A stretch of DNA of 64,000 bases from Mycobacterium cookii (lineage in GTDB: Bacteria; Actinomycetota; Actinomycetes; Mycobacteriales; Mycobacteriaceae). Positions 38,073 through 46,874 of this stretch are shown here, piece after piece; positions within the stretch are counted from its first letter, which is position 1, and every line of letters starts with the position of its first letter. The position numbers were made by a program, and so were the translations under genes. The notes beneath the pieces were generated by a model. The model searched no databases and had not been told where the DNA came from. It was given only the letters and a program-made list of their open reading frames with translations. The stretch covers positions 3,472,001 through 3,536,000 of the forward strand of contig NZ_AP022569.1 in the NCBI RefSeq assembly GCF_010727945.1, written 5' to 3'.

Positions 38073-38912
38073 ATGGAGCAATACCGACGCGACGACCTCG
38101 TCTTCGATGTCCGCGATGCCGGACCGCCCGACGGGCCGGTCGTGGTGCTGCTGCACGGCTTCCCACAACACAATGACAGCTGGGACGGCGTCATCGACCG
38201 GCTGACGGCACAGGGATTCCGTTGCCTGGCGCCCAACCAACGGGGCTACTCATCGGGAGCGCGGCCCGCCCGTCGTCGCGACTACCGCATGACCGAGTTG
38301 GTCGCGGACGTCGGCGCGTTGATCGATGCCAGCGGCGCGCGGCGGGTGCACTTGGTCGGACACGACTGGGGTGCCGCCGTCGCGTGGGCCGTCGCGGCCG
38401 CGATGCCCGAACGGATTGCGACGGTCTCGCCGGTATCGGTGCCGCATCCCGCCGCGTTCCTCAAGTCGTTCGTCACCAGTCGCCAGGGCCTGGCGTCCTG
38501 GTACATGTACTTGTTCCAGTTGCCGCGCTTGCCGGAGTGGCTGCTGTCGCGCCGACGCGGCGCGGTGGTGGCTGAAGTGCTGAGGCGAGGAGGTCAGACG
38601 CCGGCGGCGGCGCAGCGCGACGGGCAGGCCATGAGCGAGCCCGGCGCGCTGACGGCGGCGATCAACTGGTATCGCGCACTGCCACTGTCCAATCCACGAG
38701 CCAGCACCGGAAAGGTCGCTGTCCCAACGCTGTACGTGTGGAGCGACCGGGACATCGCGCTACTGCCGAAAGCAGCTCACGACACCGCTCGGTACGTCAG
38801 CGGGGAATACCGGTTCGAGATCCTGCACGGCGTCTCGCACTGGATACCGGACGTGGAACCCGACAAGCTCGCCGATCTGTTGCTCGACTGGTTCGCCGCG
38901 CACCCGGCCTGA
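38073..38912 (+). CDS. Alpha/beta hydrolase, epoxide-hydrolase-like
   Basis: A 279-residue enzyme. The oxyanion motif is LLHGFPQHNDSWDG near residue 28, the nucleophile elbow GHDWGAAVAWAV near residue 96 with Asp (as in epoxide hydrolases and dehalogenases), and the catalytic His in ILHGVSHWIPD near residue 253. The acid is likely in YVWSDRDIALL. GGGAGG precedes the ATG. It ends flush with the convergent universal stress gene. Confidence 0.87.
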   Translation: MEQYRRDDLVFDVRDAGPPDGPVVVLLHGFPQHNDSWDGVIDRLTAQGFRCLAPNQRGYSSGARPARRRDYRMTELVADVGALIDASGARRVHLVGHDWGAAVAWAVAAAMPERIATVSPVSVPHPAAFLKSFVTSRQGLASWYMYLFQLPRLPEWLLSRRRGAVVAEVLRRGGQTPAAAQRDGQAMSEPGALTAAINWYRALPLSNPRASTGKVAVPTLYVWSDRDIALLPKAAHDTARYVSGEYRFEILHGVSHWIPDVEPDKLADLLLDWFAAHPA

Positions 38913-39365
38913 CTACTGTTTCGTCTCGACGACCAGAACCTCGGTCTTCGCGCGGTTACGGACGGCTCGCGGAACGGATCCGACCAGCCGTCCGACCACC
39001 GAGTTCAGCCCGACGTCGCCGACGACGATGAGATCGGCGCCAACCTGTTCGGCCAGGCTGATCAGCGCGTCCACCGGAGCACCTTCGACCGCCTTCTCCT
39101 CGACATCGTGGGCACCGGCGTCCTTGGCCCTCGCACCCGCATCGCGCAACATCGCGTACAGCGGCGCGTTTCCCTCGGTCCGGTAGCCCTCGCCGGAGAG
39201 TTGATCGGGGTCCGTCCCGGCTGAATGCGAATCCGTCGGCACATACGCCGACGCCACAATCAATTTCGCGTTCGCCTCCGCGGCGATCGCCGCTGCTTTG
39301 TCGACTGCGCGAAGAGAGGTCTCCGAGCCGTCGGTGCCGACGACGATGGTTTTGTACTCCGCCAC
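38913..39365 (-). CDS. Universal stress protein
   Basis: A 150-residue single UspA domain. The N-terminal IVVGTDGSETSLRAVDKAAAIA and C-terminal GADLIVVGDVGLNSVVGRLVGSVPRAVRN fit the ATP-binding subgroup (G-2x-G-9x-G), with the second glycine replaced near NSVVGRLVGSV. Other stress and metal genes surround it. The GTG start has GGAG upstream. It meets the convergent hydrolase stop without a gap. Confidence 0.88.
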   Translation of the reverse strand: MAEYKTIVVGTDGSETSLRAVDKAAAIAAEANAKLIVASAYVPTDSHSAGTDPDQLSGEGYRTEGNAPLYAMLRDAGARAKDAGAHDVEEKAVEGAPVDALISLAEQVGADLIVVGDVGLNSVVGRLVGSVPRAVRNRAKTEVLVVETKQ

Positions 39366-39435
39366 GTTGCGCTCCGATCAGTTGAGGTACTACGGCGAGT
39401 GTACAAGTGTTCACTATATTTCGGTAAATTACCGA

Positions 39436-39798
39436 TTACCCTGCGGTTTGAGAACGATCCGTCAGTCCCAGTCGCAGATGCTCGCTGTGAAAGATCGCCT
39501 CGTCGAGCAGTTGGGCGACGTGGTTGTCGTAAAGGGCGTAGACGATGCTGCGGCCCGACCGGGTGCCGGTGACCAGCCCGAGGTTGCGCAGCAACCGAAG
39601 CTGATGGGACACCGCAGACTGCTCCATGCCGATCGTGTCGGCCAGCTCGGTCACCGCCAGCGGACCCTGCCTCAGTTCGGTCAGGATCAGCAGTCGACTC
39701 GGAGTTGCCAAGGCCTGCAGCGTGTTGGCGATATGGGCTACGGCATCGGTATCAAGCCGGGCCGCGGGGCGATCTCGGCCCTCGACTCCATGTCCCAT
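39436..39798 (-). CDS. nmtR: NmtR-type nickel/cobalt ArsR-family repressor
   Basis: A 120-residue ArsR/SmtB repressor very close to M. tuberculosis NmtR, starting MGHGVEGRDRP. The winged helix is EQSAVSHQLRLLRNLGLV. Metal-binding positions retained are Gly2/His3, the DNH pair and FHSEH. The downstream His in HLHLG is Arg here (HLRLG), and the C-terminal His is lost (DRSQTAG), so the metal site is reduced. It is divergent from ctpJ, which it probably represses without Ni/Co. Confidence 0.9.
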   Translation of the reverse strand: MGHGVEGRDRPAARLDTDAVAHIANTLQALATPSRLLILTELRQGPLAVTELADTIGMEQSAVSHQLRLLRNLGLVTGTRSGRSIVYALYDNHVAQLLDEAIFHSEHLRLGLTDRSQTAG

Positions 39799-39828
39799 AA
39801 GCAGGCAGAATACCCGAACCGTCGACGC

Positions 39829-39844
39829 ATGAAGACGTATTCAT
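39829..39844. promoter_or_regulatory. Candidate NmtR operator
   Basis: ATGAA (39829-39833) and TTCAT (39840-39844) form a dyad with a 6-bp spacer, in the 88-bp divergent region between nmtR and ctpJ, as expected for an ArsR-family site. Confidence 0.45.
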
Positions 39845-39886
39845 ACGATCTGGTATCGTCGGCAGCTCATCGTCCGGAGGTCATTC

Positions 39887-41848
39887 ATGGTCGCGCCGAC
39901 CACAGCGCCGAGCCGTTCCCCGCTTGCCCCCGCGGTTGCGCCTGTCCGGCACACCAAGCTGTTCGCGCTCGCGGAAATGCGTTGGGCGGCAATCGCTCTG
40001 GCGTTGTTTCTGGCCGGCTTGGCGGCGCAGCTGGCGGGCGGTCCGCATTGGCTGTGGTGGACGCTGTACTGGGGCTGCTACGCAGCCGGCGGCTGGGAGC
40101 CGGGCCTGGCCGGCTTGCAGGCGCTCCGGGACAAGACCTTGGACGTCGACCTGCTGATGGTCGCGGCGGCGATCGGCGCGGCGGCGATCGGGCAGATCAC
40201 CGATGGCGCACTGCTGATCGTGATCTTCTCGACGTCCGGCGCGTTGGAGGCGTTGGCGACCGCACGCACCGAAGACTCCGTACGCGGACTGCTCGACCTG
40301 GCACCCGAAACGGTGGCCCGCGTCCGCGCCGACGGCAGCGAGGAAATGGTCAACAGCGCCGATCTGGCTGTCGGCGATGTCGTGGTGGTGCGGCCCGGAG
40401 AGCGGATCGGGGCCGACGCCACCGTGATCGCCGGTGCCAGCGAGGTGGATCAGGCCACGATCACCGGTGAGCCGCTGCCGGTCGACAAGATTTCTGGCGA
40501 CGAGGTATTCGCGGGAACCCTCAATGGCACTGGCTCCCTGCGGATTCGAGTGGACCGGCGCGCCGAGGACTCCGTCGTGGCCCGCATCGCGACGTTGGTG
40601 GAAACGGCCAGCCGCACCAAGGCCCGCACGCAACTGTTCATCGAGAAGGTCGAACAGCGCTATTCGATCGGCATGGTCGCCGCCACCATTGCGGTGTTCG
40701 CCATCCCACTGCTTGCGGGGGAGTTGCTGCAGCCAGCGTTGTTGCGCGCGATGACATTCATGATCGTGGCCTCGCCGTGCGCCGTGGTCCTTGCCACGAT
40801 GCCGCCGCTGCTGGCCGCGATCGCCAACGCCGGCCGCCACGGTGTGCTCGCCAAGTCGGCGGTGGTCATGGAACGACTCGGGGCGACCACCCAGTTCGCA
40901 TTCGACAAGACCGGCACGCTGACCCGGGGGACACCCGGTGTCGCCGAAATTCACTGTCTTGAAACGGGTCTCGGCGATGACGAACTGCTGGCCCTGGCAG
41001 CTGCGGCCGAGCACCCCAGCGAACATCCGCTTGCGTCGGCGATCGTGAACGCCGCACGCACAAAGGGTTTGGCCGTGCCCGATGTCGACGAGTTCGCAGC
41101 CCACCCGGGCCGGGGCGTCACCGCCCGCGTCGACGGCCGGCTCATCGGCGTCGGGTCTCCGCACGCCCTGCTGGCCGACCTCGACGCCACCGCTACTGCC
41201 GCGGTGACGGCGATGCAAGATCGCGGCTACACCGCGGTGGTCGTCACCCGCGATCACCGGGCGGTCGGGGTGCTGGCCATCACCGACCAGTTGCGCCCCG
41301 AAGCCGCGGCCGCCGTCAGCGCCGCACGCCGGTTGACCCGCGCGGCACCGGTTTTGCTGACCGGTGACAACCAGGCAACCGCCGACCAACTCGCCGCGCA
41401 GGTCGGCATCGCCGATGTCCGTGCCGGTCTGCTCCCCGACGACAAAGTCGCCGCGGTACAGCAGTTACAGGCCGGCGGTCAACGGCTGGCTGTGATCGGT
41501 GACGGCATCAACGATGCTCCCGCACTGGCAGCCGCGCACATCGGCATCGCGATGGGCGGTGCGGGATCGGATCTCACGTTGCAAACCGCCGATGCCGTCG
41601 TCGTGCGCGACGACCTGACGACGATTCCCGCCGTCGTCGCGCTGTCGCGGCGAGCGCGCAGGGTCGTGATCGCAAACCTGACGATCGCTGCCACCTTCAT
41701 TGGGATGCTGGTCATTTGGGATCTCGTCGGCACCTTGCCGCTGCCGCTCGGCGTTGCCGGGCACGAGGGCTCGACCGTGATCGTGGGGCTCAACGGGCTA
41801 CGTCTGCTGCGCCGATCGGCCTGGAGCCGCGCCGCCGCGGTCCGCTGA
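39887..41848 (+). CDS. ctpJ: P1B-type ATPase, CtpJ-like cobalt/nickel exporter
   Basis: A 653-residue metal-transporting P-type ATPase of the P1B-4 group with no N-terminal metal-binding domain. The membrane motif is VASPCAVVLAT (SPC), the phosphorylation site DKTGTLT, the nucleotide-binding HPSEHPLA, and the last helix HEGSTVIVGLNGLRLL. In M. tuberculosis the nmtR-ctpJ pair handles Co/Ni efflux, and the same arrangement occurs here. GGAGG lies 6 bp before the ATG. Confidence 0.9.
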   Translation: MVAPTTAPSRSPLAPAVAPVRHTKLFALAEMRWAAIALALFLAGLAAQLAGGPHWLWWTLYWGCYAAGGWEPGLAGLQALRDKTLDVDLLMVAAAIGAAAIGQITDGALLIVIFSTSGALEALATARTEDSVRGLLDLAPETVARVRADGSEEMVNSADLAVGDVVVVRPGERIGADATVIAGASEVDQATITGEPLPVDKISGDEVFAGTLNGTGSLRIRVDRRAEDSVVARIATLVETASRTKARTQLFIEKVEQRYSIGMVAATIAVFAIPLLAGELLQPALLRAMTFMIVASPCAVVLATMPPLLAAIANAGRHGVLAKSAVVMERLGATTQFAFDKTGTLTRGTPGVAEIHCLETGLGDDELLALAAAAEHPSEHPLASAIVNAARTKGLAVPDVDEFAAHPGRGVTARVDGRLIGVGSPHALLADLDATATAAVTAMQDRGYTAVVVTRDHRAVGVLAITDQLRPEAAAAVSAARRLTRAAPVLLTGDNQATADQLAAQVGIADVRAGLLPDDKVAAVQQLQAGGQRLAVIGDGINDAPALAAAHIGIAMGGAGSDLTLQTADAVVVRDDLTTIPAVVALSRRARRVVIANLTIAATFIGMLVIWDLVGTLPLPLGVAGHEGSTVIVGLNGLRLLRRSAWSRAAAVR

Positions 41849-41940
41849 TCGTCACGTCGGCCGGCGAGCCGACACCCGATGTCGTCCAACACGATAGAGG
41901 TATACCTGCAAGGGTTGAATCGTCATGGCTGCATCGTTTC

Positions 41941-42951
41941 CTAAAGGCTGCGCCGGCGATACTGCCGGAGTCGGTGAGCATTGGCGAGTGTCGCCGGTTC
42001 GACGGTGGGTCGCAGCACGGTGGCGAGTCGTTCGCTAACTGCCTCGGTGTCGAGATCCATCCCGATCGCAACCAGACAATTGGCAGACGCCCCAGCGGGT
42101 GCGTTCGCGATGTGGATTGACGTACCGACCAGGTTGACGGCAAAGGTGGGTGCGGCGGAGCCGTAGCGCATCACGACAGCTCCTTTGAGCCGGTACACCC
42201 CTGACGGCGGATCCTCGAGCAGGTCGAGGAGCGCCCCTGGGTCGATTTCACCGTCGCTGGTCGCCGACACGGAGTCGGCGTGCAAATGAGCGTGGTCGGC
42301 GGCCTCGACGAACAGTTCGCGTAGCGAGAGCTGGCCGATCACGTCACGGGATTCAGCTATGTCGTAGAGCAGTCCGGGGTCGATTCTCCCGCCAACGGTC
42401 CCAACCACACTCGCGCGCGAATTGCGTTCTCGCACCCGTTGTTTGACACGGTCGACCACGACGGTCCGGTCGCCGCCCGGTAGTTGATCGAGCTTGTTGA
42501 CGACCACCAGAGATGCCGCGCCGTAGCGGGCCGGTACCACCTCACCGACGTCGATGGTGTCGAAATGTGTTGTGGCATCGATGACATCGACAAGCCCGCC
42601 GAATCGCACGCCGGTCACTTCGCTGAATCCGATCATCCGGACGACGGCGACGGGATCGGCCAAACCGCTCGTCTCCACGATCACGGCATCCAGGTCGAGC
42701 CGCGCATCGGCGAGCTTGGCCAGCGCCTCGTCGATGCCGCCGTCATCGGGCAAGCAGCAGATGCAGCCACCGGCGATGGAAACGGGCTCGTCGATTTGCC
42801 CCGACACCAGCATCGCATCGACATTCAACTCACCGAAGTCGTTGACGATCACACCGATCCGGGCTCCCGGGGCACTCAGCACGTGGTTGAGCAGACTCGT
42901 CTTGCCGGCGCCGAGGTGGCCGGTCAAACAGATCACGGGAATCGACCGCAC
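41941..42951 (-). CDS. CobW/COG0523-family metallochaperone GTPase
   Basis: A 336-residue G3E GTPase. The Walker A is GHLGAGKTS, the metal-binding CxCC is GGCICCLPD, the Walker B region is VIVETSGLADP, and the guanine motif is NKLDQ. The C-terminal CobW_C domain covers roughly residues 245-330. Family members deliver Zn, Co or other metals to client enzymes. It is convergent with ctpJ and separate from other metal genes, so the metal is not fixed by context. GTG start. Confidence 0.87.
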   Translation of the reverse strand: MRSIPVICLTGHLGAGKTSLLNHVLSAPGARIGVIVNDFGELNVDAMLVSGQIDEPVSIAGGCICCLPDDGGIDEALAKLADARLDLDAVIVETSGLADPVAVVRMIGFSEVTGVRFGGLVDVIDATTHFDTIDVGEVVPARYGAASLVVVNKLDQLPGGDRTVVVDRVKQRVRERNSRASVVGTVGGRIDPGLLYDIAESRDVIGQLSLRELFVEAADHAHLHADSVSATSDGEIDPGALLDLLEDPPSGVYRLKGAVVMRYGSAAPTFAVNLVGTSIHIANAPAGASANCLVAIGMDLDTEAVSERLATVLRPTVEPATLANAHRLRQYRRRSL

Positions 42952-43026
42952 GTGCAGCGACGCTACTCGGCGGTCAATTCGACCGTTTCGACGTCTTCGG
43001 TCTGTCCCAATAGCCGAGGAAGGCTG

Positions 43027-43494
43027 TCAGTGCCGGGCCGCGTGCTGGGCTCCCGCGCGGGTGGGTACCGGCGCTTCGTGTGCGTCCAGGGTGCGCTGCT
43101 GGCGTCGTTCGTCACGCCCGATGCGACGGTTGAGCACCCGGTCATCGCGACGGGTGATCGTGGAGCTCAGCGTGATCAGGCGGTCGAGCTGTTGCCAGCT
43201 GAGGCCGTCGAGGTCGCCGTCAGAGTCGTGGGTGGCGAGTACGACGCCGCCGCGGAGCAACGGCACCGTCTTGGCGGTGAAGCCGGTCGTCGACAACAGC
43301 GTCTCAGTGGCGCTGCGGTTGACCGTGCGCTGGCAGTGCCGGGTCGAAGGCGTGAACCAGAAGTCGAACTGTCGATCAGCACTGGTCAGGCTTTCGAGTC
43401 CGTAGTTCTGAACGAGTTCGGCAATATCGGATTTGCTGTAGGCACGGGTTTCATAGACGGGGCCACCAGGACTGAAGTAGAGGACTGTATTCAT
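43027..43494 (-). CDS. Protein of unknown function upstream of CobW gene
   Basis: A 155-residue soluble protein starting MNTVLYFSPGGPVYETRAY, with one conserved-looking centre (DRQFDFWFTPSTRHCQRTV, then TVPLLRGGVVLATHDSDGDL). The last 40 residues are very basic. No family recognised. AAAGGA lies before the ATG. A second open frame (42963-43145) overlaps its 3' end and ends more like a natural terminus (LLGQTEDVETVELTAE), so a late frameshift is possible. Confidence 0.6.
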   Translation of the reverse strand: MNTVLYFSPGGPVYETRAYSKSDIAELVQNYGLESLTSADRQFDFWFTPSTRHCQRTVNRSATETLLSTTGFTAKTVPLLRGGVVLATHDSDGDLDGLSWQQLDRLITLSSTITRRDDRVLNRRIGRDERRQQRTLDAHEAPVPTRAGAQHAARH

Positions 43495-43578
43495 GGGCGG
43501 GTGTCCTTTTCAGGCTCCTGTGAGTCATGTGCGACTGGTGTTACTTACATCAATGTGATTTGCCGGGTCACGGCGGAA

Positions 43579-43597
43579 CTAAACCTGCCTAACGAAA
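43579..43597 (-). promoter_or_regulatory. Weak IdeR-like iron-box candidate
   Basis: Read on the minus strand this 19-mer contains GTTAGGC at the centre of the iron-box consensus, but only about 11 of 19 positions match. It sits 130 bp before a heme oxygenase gene, where iron control would make sense. Evidence is thin. Confidence 0.2.
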
Positions 43598-43612
43598 AGA
43601 ACACGAAGGTTT

Positions 43613-43644
43613 ATTTCCGCGGCGCGGAAATTGCTCAAGCAATT
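43613..43644. promoter_or_regulatory. Two overlapping inverted repeats before heme oxygenase gene
   Basis: A dyad with 8-bp arms (ATTTCCGC / GCGGAAAT, 3-nt spacer, 43613-43631) overlaps one with 7-bp arms (AATTGCT / AGCAATT, 2-nt spacer, 43629-43644). They lie 84 bp before the heme oxygenase ATG and could be two operators or a switchable RNA hairpin pair. Confidence 0.5.
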
Positions 43645-43727
43645 GCCGGCCACGGTCTGCCAGACTGTCCGAATCGGCCAAATGTAAAAGTGTCTGTCAC
43701 CGTGAACGCGACGCGTGGAGCACGTTG

Positions 43728-44378
43728 ATGCAAGCTTCTGTTGTGACCAAGTCGGTTCGGCCATTGTCCGCCGCGATGCGTGCGGGCTCCCGTGACGAGC
43801 ATGAAGCGGCCGAGCAGTCGCCGTTCATCGCCGAACTGCTCAGCGGCAACCTCGTCAAAGACGCCTACGTCGATTACCTGCTGCGTTTGCGGGTGGTCTA
43901 CGCCGCATTGGAGAGTGCCATACGTTCGCACCGTGACGACCCACTGGTCGCGGTCGTCTACGACCCGGCCCTCGAACGACTGCCGGCCATCGATGCGGAT
44001 CTGCGCCACTGGGCCGATGGCATGCCACCTGGCACCAATTCGCCTGCGGCAGAGGCTTATCAGAGCCGACTCGAGGGCGTCGAAGGCGGCGAATTGCTGG
44101 CCCACCACTACACCCGCTACCTAGGGGACCTGTCCGGTGGCCGAGTCATCCGCCGCGCGCTGGACCGCGTGTATAACCTGGGCGGTGTCGGTTTGATGTT
44201 CTACGACTTTCCGATACACGCGAAACGTTACAAGGACTCATACCGCGCTCACCTCGATGACCTCACCTTGCAGCCCGAGCAAGTCGAGCAGGTGGTGAAC
44301 GAAGTCAAGCTGGCCTTCCGATTGAACCAGGCGCTGTTCGACGAGCTCGCCTGCAACCTCGCGGCCTACCGCGCCTAG
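43728..44378 (+). CDS. Biliverdin-producing heme oxygenase
   Basis: A 216-residue canonical heme oxygenase. The proximal histidine lies in RDEHEAAEQSPF near residue 25, and the distal helix is HHYTRYLGDLSGGR near residue 125. The family cleaves heme to biliverdin, CO and iron. The start at ATG 43728 has GTGGAG upstream. The downstream gene, 14 bp away, encodes a phytochrome-derived relic, so this gene probably supplied biliverdin chromophore; iron release remains possible. Confidence 0.92.
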   Translation: MQASVVTKSVRPLSAAMRAGSRDEHEAAEQSPFIAELLSGNLVKDAYVDYLLRLRVVYAALESAIRSHRDDPLVAVVYDPALERLPAIDADLRHWADGMPPGTNSPAAEAYQSRLEGVEGGELLAHHYTRYLGDLSGGRVIRRALDRVYNLGGVGLMFYDFPIHAKRYKDSYRAHLDDLTLQPEQVEQVVNEVKLAFRLNQALFDELACNLAAYRA

Positions 44379-44392
44379 GAGGCTGTGACCGG

Positions 44393-44782
44393 GTGACCCG
44401 TGAACACTCGCAGCCCGAGCGCACCGATGACCTCGTCCCGGTCGGCACGCCCATCGATCTCGACAACTGTGCTCGCGAACCGATCCATATCCCCGGCAGC
44501 ATCCAGCCGCGCGGTGTGCTCGCGGTCGTACGTGAGTCGGACTTCCAGGTGCGTCAGGTCAGCGCGAACGTCGACGAGCTCCTCGAGCTGGAGCCCGGGC
44601 ATGGTTTGGTGATCTACTCCGACGGACTGGTCGAGCGCCGCGGCGAGTCGATCGACGACAACATGGACCGCTTGGCCGACGCCATCGGGCGGGTAAGTGA
44701 TGCATCGGTATCCTGGATCAGGACGGTGATGTCGGAGAACACCCACGACGACGTCAGCATTGTGACGCTCCGCCGCCCCTGA
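44393..44782 (+). pseudogene. Bacteriophytochrome-SpoIIE relic fused by in-frame deletion
   Basis: A 129-residue frame. Residues 20-64 are the PAS-like N-terminus of a bacteriophytochrome with the biliverdin-attachment Cys and the CxxEPIHIPGSIQP motif (NCAREPIHIPGSIQPRG; usual His after QP is Arg). From residue 70 the protein is the last part of a SpoIIE/PP2C phosphatase (GLVIYSDGLVERRGESIDDN, ENTHDDVSIVTLRRP). GAF and PHY domains are absent. I infer a large in-frame deletion; the frame remains open with AGGAGG upstream, so a small protein may be made. Confidence 0.8.
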
Positions 44783-44817
44783 GAACATTTCTTTGCCGCG
44801 TCCGTTGCTTCGTGTGC

Positions 44818-45817
44818 TCAAGGCTGCACCCTGAGCACCACCTTGCCCATCGGCCCGCTGGTGAGGTGGTCGAAGGCTTGCCGTAAAGCGGATCGAATGG
44901 GAATACGCGGTCGACGAGTGGTCGTGCATCCGATCGTGCCAAGATGTCGAGCAGGTCGTGTCGTGCCACGCCCCGCGATGTTGTTCGGGCGTGTACATGC
45001 TCAACGCCATGGCGCCGATCTTCAGCCAGCGCGAAAACAACGTTCCAGTGTCGAAATTGGGGACGACACCGCCGAGTTGTCCTACCAGGCTGAGTCTTCC
45101 GTGGTCGCCCATGGTTTCGATGACGGCGGGTAGCTGCGTGCCTCCGATGGTGTCGACAGCCAGCTTCACGCCTCGCGGGCCCACGAGCTCCTTTGCGCGG
45201 TCAGGCCAGTGGGGGTCCTCGGGATTCAACGTGAAGGTCGCTCCCAGCTCGGCGAGGCGCTGTTGCTTTTCGGGACTGCGCGACAGCGCGATAACCGTGT
45301 GTCCCATCGCAGTGGCGAGTTGTACGGTGGCGACGCCCACTCCCCCTGATCCACCGGTTACCAGCACTACCGACTCAGGCTCGAGTGGCTCCCACATGGT
45401 GAGCGCGCGGTATGCCGACAGATAGACCACCGCCGCACCCGCGCACTGCTCTGGGGTCCAACCGGGCGGGAGCTCAGCCAAGACGTTCGCCGGCACAGAG
45501 ACCTGCTCGGCAAACATCCCCCACCGGAACAGCCCCACCTGGCTGCGTAGAAGCACACGCTGGTCTCCGACGCGAACGTCGTCGACGCCTGCACCGATTC
45601 TCACGACCGTCCCGATACGGTCGCGTCCCAGGACGTGCGGGGCCGGCGGATACACCGGGTATGGATATCGCCTCTCCGCCATCATGCGGTCGGCCGGGTT
45701 CAAGGCGGCATAGTCGACTTTCAGAATCACTTCACCATCGCCTGGGACGGGATCTGGCGTCTCCTCTAGGCGGATGTGCTCGATCCCTGCCGCGCCGTCC
45801 CACAGCCACGCCTTCAC
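44818..45817 (-). pseudogene. Zinc-type/quinone dehydrogenase gene broken by two frameshifts
   Basis: An MDR-superfamily oxidoreductase begins at GTG 45817 (KAWLWDGAAGIEHIRLEE) with the Rossmann motif VLVTGGSGGVGVATVQLA. Near 44965 a 5-bp tandem duplication (ACGAC ACGAC on the minus strand) shifts the frame, and the other frame continues LLDILARSDARPLVDRVFPFD. Near 44870 a single G is missing, and a third frame ends AFDHLTSGPMGKVVLRVQP at the TGA 44818-44820. Reading through both sites restores a complete family-length protein. Confidence 0.8.
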
Positions 45818-46057
45818 CCTTGCGTCTCCCTCCCCATTTCCAGCCGGTAGATCCGGCATCCCGGCATCGGCGCCTCGTCGCCAGTAGCGCTGTCACGCTG
45901 TGTGAGCCGCGAACGACGGTATCCGTAACGCAGCTGTTGCGCTATCAAAAAGCTTCGCGTGAAATATCACCAGGCGTGTGTCGACTTCTCATTGGATGCC
46001 GTGCGAAAAGTCCATGTGCCGGATCGGCGATAATCAGCCGATGACGGTAGCCACACC

Positions 46058-46867
46058 ATGACGTCGTCCGAATTGCTCGGAGCCGCGGCCGCGCTCGAGC
46101 TCGGCGGGATCATCGCGCTGGCAGTTCTGCTGATCGTCTCGCGTCGACAGTTGAAGAACACCCGAATCCAGTTGGAGCGCAAGAAAAGGCTCGAGACCGG
46201 TCGACGACGTCGGCGTCGCGGTGTCGCACCGTTGGCAATCCGGACCGCGTTCAAGACCGCCGACTCGTTGATCTCGAAAGGCATTGGCGCCACGGTCCGT
46301 AACTCCGTCGAAGAGCTCGCGGGGTGGGCTCAAGTCGAACGTCCCGACCTTGCCCGGCTGACGGCCGACGGCGACGTCGTGGTCGCCTTCTCCGATATCG
46401 AGGACTCCACCCTGCGCAACGAAACGCTGGGCGATCGGGGGTGGCTGAAGATCTTGGAGCGGCACAACCGCCTCGTCCAAAAACACGTCGCCGATCACGG
46501 CGGTCACGTGATCAAGAGTCAGGGCGACGGGTTCATGATCGCTTTCGCCGATGCGGGCCAAGCCGTCCGGTGCGCTGTCGAAATACAACAGGCGCTCGAC
46601 GACGCCGATCGCTGGGAGGGAATCAAAGTGCGGATCGGGATGCACCTGGGGCCCTCGGTCAGGCGCGGCGACGACCTGTTCGGACGCAATGTCGCTCTGG
46701 CCGCGCGGATTACCGGGCAGGCTGACGGTGGCGAGATCCTGGTCAGCGAGTCGGTGCGCGAGGCCGTCGACGGTGCGTCCGGCATCGAGTTCAGCGAACC
46801 TCGCGAGGCGGAACTCAAGGGATTTCAGGGAACGTACAGCCTCTATCCGGTGGACGTAGCCGCCTAG
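46058..46867 (+). CDS. Class III adenylate/guanylate cyclase
   Basis: A 269-residue membrane-anchored cyclase. One N-terminal helix ([16 protein letters not shown]) is followed by a basic linker and then the catalytic domain: metal-binding Asp in AFSDIEDST, the K-x-x-GDG segment [10 protein letters not shown], and the transition-state residues in [10 protein letters not shown]. Substitution-prone purine positions read Lys and Asp, favouring ATP. No HAMP or sensor domain is visible. It stands alone after a 240-bp gap. Confidence 0.9.
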   Translation: MTSSELLGAAAALELGGIIALAVLLIVSRRQLKNTRIQLERKKRLETGRRRRRRGVAPLAIRTAFKTADSLISKGIGATVRNSVEELAGWAQVERPDLARLTADGDVVVAFSDIEDSTLRNETLGDRGWLKILERHNRLVQKHVADHGGHVIKSQGDGFMIAFADAGQAVRCAVEIQQALDDADRWEGIKVRIGMHLGPSVRRGDDLFGRNVALAARITGQADGGEILVSESVREAVDGASGIEFSEPREAELKGFQGTYSLYPVDVAA

Positions 46868-46874
46868 TTGTCGG

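Noticed and set aside
44375..44817. Continuation of the dehydrogenase frame past the first frameshift
   Set aside because: It is the antisense shadow of the phytochrome-SpoIIE relic; the family-like continuation lies in other frames.
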